Shown: one piece after another, positions 8,198 through 15,322 of the stretch
Numbering within the stretch: the first letter of the stretch is position 1
Layout: each line of letters begins with the position of its first letter
Source: Bacteroidota bacterium
GTDB lineage: Bacteria; Bacteroidota; Bacteroidia; Chitinophagales; Chitinophagaceae
NCBI GenBank assembly: GCA_947457085.1
Contig: CANGUS010000008.1
Span: forward strand, 1-16,406
Direction of reading: 5' to 3'
Length of the DNA: 16,406 nt
Position numbers and translations under genes: made by a program
Notes under the pieces: model-generated
What the model saw: the letters and a program-made list of their open reading frames with translations, nothing else
Told to the model about the DNA's origin: nothing
The model's database searches: none

Positions 8198-8452
8198 TCA
8201 AATCAACTGTCTCTTTTTATTGATTATATATTCTAATGCTTCGTCTTCAGTAAATATGGTTAAGTCTGCTATACTAATTTCATAAATTTCTTCTATAATT
8301 TTTTCTTTTTTAGGACAAATGCCTGTTTTTCCATTTTCAATATTGCTATAATCTGGTTGAGAAACCCCAAGTTTTTGTGCAAGATAGCTTTGAGAATAAT
8401 GTTTGTAATAGCGAAGCACCCTTAGGTTGCTAGCCAAGTTATTGTTTTTCAT
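8198..8452 (-). CDS. XRE-family helix-turn-helix regulator
   Basis: An 84-residue, single-domain DNA-binding protein. Residues 7-60 form a Cro/CI-type HTH: LRVLRYYKHYSQSYLAQKLG, then VSQPDYSNIENGKT, with the typical SQ..LA..LGVSQ..YS..E.GK signature. A short helical tail (EDEALEYIINKK) follows; there is no peptidase or ligand domain, so it is not a LexA/CI-type cleavable repressor. It is divergent from the two-gene unit at 8716-10075 and convergent with comEC. The 263-bp region ahead of it contains two 17-bp dyads, which are the natural candidates for its binding sites. The likely job is control of the neighbouring pair and of itself, by analogy with other small XRE repressors. ATG 8452 is the only good start. 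Confidence 0.88.
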   Translation of the reverse strand: MKNNNLASNLRVLRYYKHYSQSYLAQKLGVSQPDYSNIENGKTGICPKKEKIIEEIYEISIADLTIFTEDEALEYIINKKRQLI

Positions 8453-8541
8453 AGTAGGTAGTATTTATGTATTATTAGAAAGTGAATTTAATTAAAATAT
8501 TTTGAGTAATAAAAAATATATTGAACAAGCTAACAAAATAC

Positions 8542-8579
8542 ACTAATAAGTTATTAGTAAAAACTAATAGTTTATTAGT
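8542..8579. promoter_or_regulatory. Twin 17-bp dyads ACTAATA-N3-TATTAGT (putative operators)
   Basis: Two copies of the same inverted repeat, 8542-8558 and 8563-8579, each with perfect 7-bp arms (ACTAATA / TATTAGT) and a 3-bp spacer (AGT and GTT). They are separated by 4 bp, so their centres are 21 bp apart, two helical turns, as expected for cooperative dimer binding. They lie between the divergent XRE gene and the pair at 8716, 16 bp upstream of the putative -33 box of that pair. XRE repressors commonly bind dyads of this size. Confidence 0.7.
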
Positions 8580-8595
8580 ACCTAAAAATACATTG

Positions 8596-8625
8596 TTGTC
8601 AAAAGAGTCTCTAATTTTATATTTC
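8596..8625 (+). promoter_or_regulatory. Putative promoter of the 8716-10075 gene pair
   Basis: TTG (8596-8598), a 19-bp spacer and TATATTTC (8618-8625) match the Bacteroidota -33 TTG / -7 TAnnTTTG arrangement with one mismatch in the last base. Transcription would start near 8632, leaving a leader of about 85 nt. The rest of this region (8626-8715) contains an A/T hairpin with 8-bp arms (8677-8684 with 8697-8704) just before the ATG; no further feature was seen. Confidence 0.45.
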
Positions 8626-8715
8626 ATAAATCACATAAAGGGGAGTTGCCTCAGAGCCAGAAAACCAATGAAGAATTTTAATTTTTTGAATCCCTGAAAT
8701 TAAAGAGATAATTAT

Positions 8716-9552
8716 ATGCAAATATTTGGACTACGATATTTTTCAATTAAAGCCGAAAATGAATTATTTGATTTGCCAGACAATTTCAAATCCAAAGACT
8801 TATTTATATATGCGCTAAAAAATGAATCCAGTGTTACTTATTATAATAAAACGTACACGGTAAGATTAATTAAACAAACGGTCGATAATCGATATCTAGT
8901 AGGATACTTTCTAAAAAGTATAGATACGCATATAATAAATTTAGATGGAAAACTTTTTGTTGAAAAAGATATTGAAAATTGGGAAAAACTGTTTTTTGTT
9001 ATAGATCAAGAAAATCAAATTTTTGCATCTCAGTTAAGCACAAATATTGCAACATCCGATAATGTAAAGAATGTATTGAAATTATTAATTGATAAAAACT
9101 TATCTAATTATGGATATACTGTAAAGCTAGATTTCATTGCTGATCAGTATAAATTTTGGTCAATACTAAAAACTTCACAAGGTATATATCAAATTGCATT
9201 TAAGTTAAATGCACCCAATTTATTTGGTGGTAGTAAAAAAGCGAATGAATGGCTCACTACACTAAAAGAAATTTCTAACATGACCACGGTTGCTGTGGAC
9301 GTCAGAAACGATCGGGCATCTTTAAAATACGATCCTGAAGAGCTGGAATCTTATAGAGACTATGCAGATTCAGGTGGAGGAAGTTGGACATTAAAAGTTT
9401 TACAAAATAATATACCCAAAAGTTATAAAAGCTCGGAACATTTAAGGCATAAAGAACTTGATTTAGAGGATGATTCGCCCGGTTTTATTATTAATAACAT
9501 TGGTTTTATTATTGAAAAAATGAAAAATATATTTGACATATTAAATGAGTAG
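8716..9552 (+). CDS. Unrecognised soluble protein, RexA-like candidate (phage exclusion)
   Basis: A 278-residue protein with no signal peptide or membrane helix, and no enzyme motif that I recognise. It starts with a beta-rich segment (MQIFGLRYFSIKAENELFDL), then KTYTVRLIKQ, LVGYFLKS and WEKLFFVIDQENQIFAS, followed by SDNVKNVLKLLIDKNL. The middle reads IYQIAFKLNAPNLFGGS, then VAVDVRNDRASLKYDPEEL and a glycine-rich DSGGGSWTLKV; the tail is acidic and ends in an amphipathic helix. The length and the order of segments resemble lambda RexA (279 aa; remembered pattern FLFVEG-TIGFAR-TTSDLTDFLI-GKG), and also recall DUF4747-type proteins. In RexAB, RexA senses phage DNA-protein intermediates and activates the membrane partner. 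The stop overlaps the ATG of the next gene by 8 bases, so the two are translationally coupled. The RexA link is a hypothesis from memory; no alignment was run. Confidence 0.8.
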   Translation: MQIFGLRYFSIKAENELFDLPDNFKSKDLFIYALKNESSVTYYNKTYTVRLIKQTVDNRYLVGYFLKSIDTHIINLDGKLFVEKDIENWEKLFFVIDQENQIFASQLSTNIATSDNVKNVLKLLIDKNLSNYGYTVKLDFIADQYKFWSILKTSQGIYQIAFKLNAPNLFGGSKKANEWLTTLKEISNMTTVAVDVRNDRASLKYDPEELESYRDYADSGGGSWTLKVLQNNIPKSYKSSEHLRHKELDLEDDSPGFIINNIGFIIEKMKNIFDILNE

Positions 9553-10075
9553 ATTAATTATAACATCAACTGTAGGAATATTGTCTTATTTTATTTGTCT
9601 TTGGACAAAAGAGACAATTTTAGAAATATTATTGGATAAAATATTTTTCAATACACTATCCATATTAATAGGCCTCTCTATTGCAATTGTAGGAATATTT
9701 TTAGGTTCAGTGAATAGCTTGTACTTATCATTATATAAAATGGTTAAAAAAGATGGTACCCAATTCTCGGATTCTGAAATTGAAAGTATTAAAATTGGTT
9801 TGGATAGTTTAATCAAAGAATTAAAACAAAATTCATTACTATCAATCTATGGATTGGTCACCATAATTCTTTTATATATTTTCAAAACAATTGACATACC
9901 ACATATTAGATGGTTCATTCATTCATGTGTCATAACAAAAAATTTTACCATTCATTTATTCATCATATTTATTTCAGCACTGATATTTTGGACAATTATA
10001 GATAGTATTAAAGTAGTGTTTAGTATTACAAAGTCATTTGAATTTACGAGAGAAGCTAATCATCCAAGAAAATAA
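9545..10075 (+). CDS. Four-helix membrane protein, RexB-like effector candidate
   Basis: A 176-residue inner-membrane protein. Hydrophobic segments lie at about 4-20, 35-60, 99-115 and 135-158, forming two hairpins joined by a charged, probably cytoplasmic loop (64-97: YKMVKKDGTQFSDSEIESIK and the following amphipathic helix). The N-terminus (MSR) and the tail (REANHPRK) are positive, consistent with both ends inside. There is no signal peptide and no recognised domain. The gene overlaps the previous one by 8 bases and must be made with it. Lambda RexB is also a four-helix membrane protein encoded directly after rexA and is thought to form an ion channel that depolarises the cell; the same role is possible here but rests on architecture only. 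Kiwa KwaA, another small multi-pass protein, is an alternative comparison. Confidence 0.75.
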   Translation: MSRLIITSTVGILSYFICLWTKETILEILLDKIFFNTLSILIGLSIAIVGIFLGSVNSLYLSLYKMVKKDGTQFSDSEIESIKIGLDSLIKELKQNSLLSIYGLVTIILLYIFKTIDIPHIRWFIHSCVITKNFTIHLFIIFISALIFWTIIDSIKVVFSITKSFEFTREANHPRK

Positions 10076-10243
10076 AAAACACCATTATCTGTTTTTTTCA
10101 ATTCTTTCTCTTATTTGATATCTTAATTTACATTAAAAATAGATTTCTTTCCGTGTTTAATAATAAGGATAGGGTAATTGGAAAGATATTCAAAAAAATA
10201 GTGAAGAAAATGGTCATGGAATGATAAGTGTTTGTCTTTTTAA

Positions 10244-10274
10244 TTGTAAAGCCAATTTGCTTTCATTAGTTTTG
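10244..10274 (+). promoter_or_regulatory. Promoter of purH (TTG-N20-TAGTTTTG)
   Basis: TTG at 10244-10246 and TAGTTTTG at 10267-10274, separated by 20 bp, fit the Bacteroidota -33/-7 consensus exactly (TAnnTTTG). The -7 box ends 31 bases before the purH ATG. No purine riboswitch-like structure was recognised in the 230-bp region 10076-10305, and no terminator for the preceding gene pair was found there. Confidence 0.6.
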
Positions 10275-10305
10275 CACAACTTTATATAATTTATCAAATA
10301 CTTTC

Positions 10306-11793
10306 ATGAACAAGAAAATTTCTTCCGCATTGATTTCCGTTTTTTATAAAGACGGGTTAGAAACGCTTGTGCAAAAATTGCACGACCTAAACGTAACCAT
10401 TTACTCAACTGGAGGCACACAACAATTTATAGAGGCCCTCAATATTCCCTGTATTCCTGTTGAATCGGTTACCAATTATCCTTCTATTTTAGGGGGAAGA
10501 GTAAAGACCTTGCATCCTAAAATTTTTGGAGGCATTTTGGGTCGAAGAAACTTGGACCAAGATTTGCAAGAAATGAAGGAATATGAAATTCCTGCTATTG
10601 ATTTAGTCATTGTAGACTTATACCCCTTTGAAGAAACATTGGCTAGTACTAATGAAGAAAAATTAATTATTGAAAAAATCGACATAGGCGGCCCATCAAT
10701 GATTCGCGCGGCTGCTAAAAATTTTAGCGATTTAACCGTACTTGCATCCAAAGAGGACTATGCTGTTTTAGAAAATCTATTATCCGCGCAAAATGGCGAA
10801 ACTACTCTGGAACAACGCAAATCTTTTGCAGCAAAAGCATTTAAAGTGGTGATGGATTATGACATTGCCATTTCAAATTATTTTAATATACAAACATCGC
10901 CATTGAGATATGGCGAAAATCCGCATCAATCTGCCAGTTTCTCAGGAAACTTGCAGGAAATTTTTACTCAAATGCATGGCAAGGAGTTGTCGTATAATAA
11001 TTTAGTGGATGTAGATGCAGCCGTTCAATTAATACATGAAATTGCTATCAATGCAGAACCCGTATTTGGAATAATAAAACATACCAATGTTTGTGGTATT
11101 GCTTCTAAACCTACCCTTATCGAAGCTTGGAAAAACGCTTTGGCTGGTGATCCCGAAAGTGCTTTCGGTGGTGTTTTAGTGACTAACGGAATCATTAATA
11201 AAGAAGTGGCAGAAGCTATTCATGAAATCTTTTTTGAAGTTTTAATTGCGAAAAATTTTGATGCGGATGCATTGGAAATTCTTCAGCAAAAGAAAAATAG
11301 AATTTTATTGGTGTTGAACGATGTGACATTGCCTCCCACATCTACAAAAACAATATTAAATGGATCTATTTCTCAACAAGTTGATAAAGGCAACTATGTA
11401 ACTTGGAAAGAAGTAGGAGGAAGAGAAACAACGGCTTCTGAAAAAGAAGACTTAGCTTTTGCAAATATGATTTGTAAACATTTAAAATCGAACGCAATCG
11501 CTTTAATTAAAAATAAACAATTAATTGGAAAAGGTTGTGGACAAACCTCCCGAATTGATGCTTTGCGTCATGCCTTTGAAAAAGCCAAGCATTTCGAATT
11601 TGATTTGAATGGCGCAGTGTTGGCATCCGATGCATTTTTCCCTTTTGATGACTGCGTAAAAATTGCCCATGAAAATGGGATTGAGGCATTTATTCAACCT
11701 GGAGGAAGTATTCGAGATAAAGACAGTATTCAATATTGTGTAGACAAAGGGCTATCTATGGTTATTACTGAAATGCGACATTTTAAACATTAA
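10306..11793 (+). CDS. purH: Bifunctional AICAR transformylase / IMP cyclohydrolase
   Basis: The cytoplasmic enzyme for the last two steps of de novo IMP synthesis: it formylates AICAR with 10-formyl-tetrahydrofolate and closes the ring. The 495 residues are complete. The N-terminal MGS-like cyclohydrolase domain (about 1-130) shows SALISVFYKDGL, STGGT (34-38), GGRVKTLHPKIFGGIL (63-78) and DLVIVDLYPFEET. The transformylase part shows RYGENPHQSASF (201-212), IKHTNVCGIA with the catalytic Lys258-His259 pair, GDPESAFGGV (281-290), KSNAIALIKN and GCGQTSRIDA, and it ends with the conserved GAVLASDAFFPFDD and AFIQPGGSIRDKD blocks. The ATG is preceded by a good -33/-7 promoter. The gene is monocistronic or read together with the downstream thioredoxin gene, which has its own -7 box. 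Confidence 0.98.
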   Translation: MNKKISSALISVFYKDGLETLVQKLHDLNVTIYSTGGTQQFIEALNIPCIPVESVTNYPSILGGRVKTLHPKIFGGILGRRNLDQDLQEMKEYEIPAIDLVIVDLYPFEETLASTNEEKLIIEKIDIGGPSMIRAAAKNFSDLTVLASKEDYAVLENLLSAQNGETTLEQRKSFAAKAFKVVMDYDIAISNYFNIQTSPLRYGENPHQSASFSGNLQEIFTQMHGKELSYNNLVDVDAAVQLIHEIAINAEPVFGIIKHTNVCGIASKPTLIEAWKNALAGDPESAFGGVLVTNGIINKEVAEAIHEIFFEVLIAKNFDADALEILQQKKNRILLVLNDVTLPPTSTKTILNGSISQQVDKGNYVTWKEVGGRETTASEKEDLAFANMICKHLKSNAIALIKNKQLIGKGCGQTSRIDALRHAFEKAKHFEFDLNGAVLASDAFFPFDDCVKIAHENGIEAFIQPGGSIRDKDSIQYCVDKGLSMVITEMRHFKH

Positions 11794-11841
11794 TATTTAA
11801 TTAACCACTGCGTTTTTAACATTATATAAATGCATTAGTCT

Positions 11842-11849
11842 TATATTTG
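11842..11849 (+). promoter_or_regulatory. -7 promoter box (TATATTTG) of the thioredoxin-like gene
   Basis: TATATTTG matches TAnnTTTG exactly and ends 21 bases before the ATG at 11871. A T-rich stretch at 11813-11817 is the only candidate for a -33 element, and it lacks the G. The gene may therefore be transcribed independently of purH. Confidence 0.45.
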
Positions 11850-11870
11850 AATAACAAAAAATAAATAATC

Positions 11871-12371
11871 ATGTTTAAAAAAATAATTTTAAGTGCTGTG
11901 TTCGTTTTAGGTTCAATAGCCATGTTTGCTCAAACACAAGAATTACCAACTACTACAGTTCGTGATATAAATGGAAAACAAATATCGTTTAATGAGGCAT
12001 TTGAAAAAGGGAAGGTAACCTTGGTTAGTTTTTGGGCTACATGGTGTGTGCCTTGTAAACAAGAAATAAAAAATATAAAAGGGAAATTAGAAAGTTGGAA
12101 AAAAGAAGCAGATTTTAATTATATGACGGTTTCTATTGATGATTCGAGAAATACTGCCATGGTTAAAACATATTCAAAATCTCAAGGTTGGAATTTTCCA
12201 GTTTTATTAGATCCTAACAGTGATTTGAAACGCTCTCTCAATTTTCAAAATGTTCCTTACACCATTATTGTAGATCAAAATGGAAAAATAATATACCAAC
12301 ATACTGGTTATGAAGAAGGAGGTGAGAATGAGTTGTTTGACATGATAAAAAAATTAGCCAATACAAAATAA
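11871..12371 (+). CDS. Secreted TlpA/ResA-like thiol-disulfide oxidoreductase
   Basis: A 166-residue thioredoxin-fold protein exported to the periplasm. Residues 1-20 form a signal peptide (KK, then a hydrophobic core, cleavage likely at MFA|QTQ; no lipobox Cys). The mature protein has the Redoxin/AhpC-TSA layout: VRDINGKQISFNEAFEKGKV, the active site FWATWCVPCKQE with Cys59 and Cys62, SIDDSRNT, and NVPYTIIVDQNGKI with the cis-proline (Pro129) that faces the active site. It probably reduces or exchanges disulfides in periplasmic proteins, for example in cytochrome maturation or protein folding; the partner cannot be read from the sequence. It follows purH by 77 bp and is closed by a strong terminator. 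Confidence 0.92.
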   Translation: MFKKIILSAVFVLGSIAMFAQTQELPTTTVRDINGKQISFNEAFEKGKVTLVSFWATWCVPCKQEIKNIKGKLESWKKEADFNYMTVSIDDSRNTAMVKTYSKSQGWNFPVLLDPNSDLKRSLNFQNVPYTIIVDQNGKIIYQHTGYEEGGENELFDMIKKLANTK

Positions 12372-12393
12372 TTCATACTCAATATATATTTTT

Positions 12394-12422
12394 AAAAGCT
12401 GACTTAATTAGTCAGCTTTTTT
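12394..12422 (+). terminator. Intrinsic terminator after the thioredoxin-like gene
   Basis: A perfect 11-bp stem (AAAAGCTGACT 12394-12404 / AGTCAGCTTTT 12410-12420) with a 5-nt loop and a T run (12417-12422), 22 bp after the stop codon. The outer A/T pairs give it some symmetry, so it may also act weakly on leftward transcription from kdsD. Nothing further was seen in 12423-12520. Confidence 0.88.
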
Positions 12423-12520
12423 ATTGTTTCTAAGTCAGTGAATTTTAAAAACAGATATAAGAAAGCCAACTAAAATTATCATACGGATAAGTTAGGAGTG
12501 CAACAACCCTTTCGAATCAA

Positions 12521-13507
12521 CTATAAAATTCCCTCTCGAATGATATCATGCATATGCAAGACTCCAGCATATTTTTGTTGATCTAACACAAGTAGCTGCG
12601 AAATATTATTCGAGCGCAATACATCCAATGCATGGACTGCTAATTCGGTTTGTTGAATAGTTTTCGGAGACGGATTCATAATGTCTTTAGCTGTAGATGA
12701 TTTAATATCTAAATCTTTTTCCAACATTCTTCTGATATCACCATCTGTAATAATACCAGCTAAAGTTCCATCGTCATGTAAGACAGCTGTAGTACCCAAT
12801 CGCTTCGTTGTAATTTCAACAATGGTATCTTTTAAATTCGTATGAGTAAATACTTTTGGCATTTCATTTTTCGAACTTAAATCCTGTACAAGTAAATATA
12901 AGCGTTTGCCTAAGGCGCCACCAGGATGATATTTCGCAAAGTCTTTGGGTGCAAATCCTTTTAATTTTAATAAACAAACGGCAAGCGCATCACCCATGAC
13001 TAATTGAGCGGTGGTACTGCTAGTAGGTGCCAAATTATTCGGACAAGCTTCTACATCCACAGTTGAATTAATGATATAATCGGCATGAGTTGCTAAAAAT
13101 GAATGTACATTGCCACACAAAGCAATTAAAGGATTTCCAAAATTTTTTATTAACGGAGTCAATACTTTTATTTCTTCGCTCTCTCCACTTTTAGAAATAA
13201 TCATTGCCACATCATCATTTTGTAACATACCCAAATCGCCATGAATTGCATCTGCTGCATGCAAAAAAATAGAAGGTGTTCCAGTGCTGTTTAAAGTAGC
13301 TACTATTTTTTGTGCGATTATGGCACTTTTCCCAATGCCACTGATCACTAATCGGCCTTTGCTTTCATGAATCGTTTTTACAGAGGATAAAAAATCATCA
13401 TCTATAAATGATTTTAATTTCTCTATCGAACGAGTTTCTATTGCAATGGTTTCTAGTGCTGTTTCAAAAATTAATTCTTTGTTCAATTTTTCTTTATTAT
13501 TAAGCAA
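12521..13507 (-). CDS. kdsD: D-arabinose 5-phosphate isomerase (KpsF/GutQ family)
   Basis: Converts ribulose 5-phosphate to arabinose 5-phosphate, the first step towards Kdo for LPS. The SIS domain (about 45-190) shows GRLVISGIGKSAIIAQKI, LHAADAIHGDLGML with the conserved catalytic-region His, ISKSGESEEIK and APTSSTTAQL; KYHPGGALGKRL (192-203) links it to a pair of CBS domains (about 208-328: GIITDGDIRRMLE, ITQ-type repeat NNISQLLVLD...GVLHMHDI). At 328 aa the length is normal. There is no ATG before the conserved core: the start is TTG 13507, 6 bases after the upstream stop, or TTG 13486, which would begin MNKELIFETA and looks more like family N-termini. A TACATTTG box overlaps the first TTG. 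The gene is last in a leftward run behind the secreted protease; functional coupling is not obvious. Confidence 0.93.
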   Translation of the reverse strand: MLNNKEKLNKELIFETALETIAIETRSIEKLKSFIDDDFLSSVKTIHESKGRLVISGIGKSAIIAQKIVATLNSTGTPSIFLHAADAIHGDLGMLQNDDVAMIISKSGESEEIKVLTPLIKNFGNPLIALCGNVHSFLATHADYIINSTVDVEACPNNLAPTSSTTAQLVMGDALAVCLLKLKGFAPKDFAKYHPGGALGKRLYLLVQDLSSKNEMPKVFTHTNLKDTIVEITTKRLGTTAVLHDDGTLAGIITDGDIRRMLEKDLDIKSSTAKDIMNPSPKTIQQTELAVHALDVLRSNNISQLLVLDQQKYAGVLHMHDIIREGIL

Positions 13508-13513
13508 ATGTAA

Positions 13514-15298
13514 TTACCATTTTGCAATTTTGAATGTTTGTGTTTGCGTACCTATTTTTAGAGTTAGTAAATAAATACCTAAATGAAATTTTTCTGGAGA
13601 AATTGCAATGCTTTTTATAGAAGTAAATCGTTCATGTGAAACTATTTTTCCCGTCATGTCTGTGATTGTATAACTGCCTTTCGTATAATTTTGAAATATT
13701 ACAGCAAGTGGATTTTCTCCTTTTGCAAACCCCATTGTATTTATCAATTGGCATAAAGAGGAATTTTGAATTTCAGCTATTGAAACGGGCAAACAACTTG
13801 AATTTAAAATATTTCTAAGTTGAAAATGGGCGCAAATGGTGGGTGTATTGATTCCATTAAATAAGAGAGAATCTGCTTTTAATACATACATTGCAGCTTC
13901 AGGTAATGTGGTGTTATTGGTAAAAAAATGCAATGACTCTAACATTAATCGATCGGTTATGGTATTTCCTAAATTGGTAGAGATTGCACTCATTGCGCTG
14001 TTCCAAATTTCGCCAAGTCGATAAATGTCGTTAGTGGTTCCATAATTTGCAGTAGTATTTGCTATTCTTCCAGGCCAAAATGGATTATGACCGTCCCAGC
14101 TAAACATATTTTGCCAATTATATGTATTCAAACTTCGAGAGTATGAAGTGGCAAAATAATCTGCTAATCCTTCATCTAAACCAGCACGTTCATTACTAAA
14201 ATTATCATTTCCATTTGCGCTCCAACTAATTCCATGACAATATTCATGAATAATTACATCTGCATCTTCTGCATCATCAACGCCACCCGTTCCAAAACTT
14301 AACGTTGGATTACCTCCATTGCGCATAAAAACTGAATTGTCGGTACCAAATTGTCCATGTGCATCGGCTGTAATGCCTCCAGTTAACAATGTATCGTAAC
14401 CAATAGAGGCAATATAATTTTGAAATTGTGTGATGTGGTATACGATATTGCATTCTTCAAAACCGGGTTGATTTCGAGTAAAAATAAAATCAGGAATCAC
14501 ATTGGTTGTAGGTGAAATATTCGGGCTTTCAAAATCCTCAACTCGCACAAATCCATTTTCTAAAGAAAATGTTTGATTGCTGTTATCATAAGAAATTGGC
14601 AAGTTTACAGTAAAGTAAGCACTATTCATCCAGGTATCATTGGCATCATTATTGTCAATATATATACCACCATATAGTTTGTTTAAGGTAGTTAAAGGAT
14701 CTGGTTTGAATACTTTTGCAGCAACAAGGGTATCTTTTATTAAATATCGAGCATAATTGATTTCTTTCAAAATGACGCCATCCAAGTTTACTAAAATGGC
14801 TTCATCTAACGATTGATTCCATGCAGTTAATTGTAAAACAATTTGTGGTTTTTCATTTTCAAAATAAATTTGATGTTGTTTCGATTTAACTAATTGAATG
14901 TCATTCCATTTTGATAAAATTGTTTGGTCTATATTTTTTTTATTCCATTTATTTAATTCATTTTCTACATTATAGCTTTCTAACAGAGCAAGATTGGGGC
15001 ATTCTTTTTTTACAGAGAGAATATTAAATTGATTATCTAAAGAAATTTTAATGGTATGATTGTAGATGGGCACATTTTGAAAACAAACAGTGAATAAAAA
15101 ATGTTTTGAATGTTTTGTATGTTTTGAAAAGGTGAATTCTAGGGAAATATCATTTTGATTTAAACCGTCTAATTCAGCAATCAAAAATTGTTTAATTCCT
15201 TCGATTGATTTGTTTTCTAATTTTTTATTAATTGAATATAACTGGGCATTTAAGGGAACAGTAAATAATAATAAAAATCCTAGAAGAATTACTTTCAT
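13514..15298 (-). CDS. Secreted HEXXH zinc metalloprotease with type IX secretion tail (M4/M36-like)
   Basis: A 594-residue exported protein. Residues 1-18 are a signal peptide (cleavage near LNA|QLY). An N-terminal propeptide of FTP/PepSY type follows (about 20-190, with the SLDNQFNILSVK and LVNLDGVILKE strands). The catalytic core holds HEYCH (351-355) and DEGLADYFA with Glu376, giving zinc ligands His351, His355 and Glu376 and general base Glu352, the gluzincin arrangement of thermolysin and fungalysin families. The last 80 residues (GSYTITDMTGKIVSHERF...GIYLLTLKI...FKIAKW) form a beta-sandwich like type A sorting domains of the type IX secretion system, although the usual leading PNP motif is missing. 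It is likely released or anchored at the surface to degrade proteins. ATG 15298 is 24 bp after the preceding gene, consistent with an operon. Confidence 0.9.
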   Translation of the reverse strand: MKVILLGFLLLFTVPLNAQLYSINKKLENKSIEGIKQFLIAELDGLNQNDISLEFTFSKHTKHSKHFLFTVCFQNVPIYNHTIKISLDNQFNILSVKKECPNLALLESYNVENELNKWNKKNIDQTILSKWNDIQLVKSKQHQIYFENEKPQIVLQLTAWNQSLDEAILVNLDGVILKEINYARYLIKDTLVAAKVFKPDPLTTLNKLYGGIYIDNNDANDTWMNSAYFTVNLPISYDNSNQTFSLENGFVRVEDFESPNISPTTNVIPDFIFTRNQPGFEECNIVYHITQFQNYIASIGYDTLLTGGITADAHGQFGTDNSVFMRNGGNPTLSFGTGGVDDAEDADVIIHEYCHGISWSANGNDNFSNERAGLDEGLADYFATSYSRSLNTYNWQNMFSWDGHNPFWPGRIANTTANYGTTNDIYRLGEIWNSAMSAISTNLGNTITDRLMLESLHFFTNNTTLPEAAMYVLKADSLLFNGINTPTICAHFQLRNILNSSCLPVSIAEIQNSSLCQLINTMGFAKGENPLAVIFQNYTKGSYTITDMTGKIVSHERFTSIKSIAISPEKFHLGIYLLTLKIGTQTQTFKIAKW

Positions 15299-15322
15299 GA
15301 TTTGAAGTTACGAAAATAATTA

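Noticed and set aside
8542..8579. Start of a CRISPR-like repeat array
   Set aside because: Only two 17-bp dyads with a 4-bp gap, no spacers and no cas genes; operator is a better fit.
8716..10075. Kiwa (KwaA/KwaB) system
   Set aside because: Gene order and membrane/soluble pairing only loosely fit, and I do not see recognisable KwaB sequence; kept only as an alternative to test.
10476..10751. Antisense reading frame inside purH (also frames at 11507-11733)
   Set aside because: Lies within a fully conserved enzyme gene; no independent start signals.
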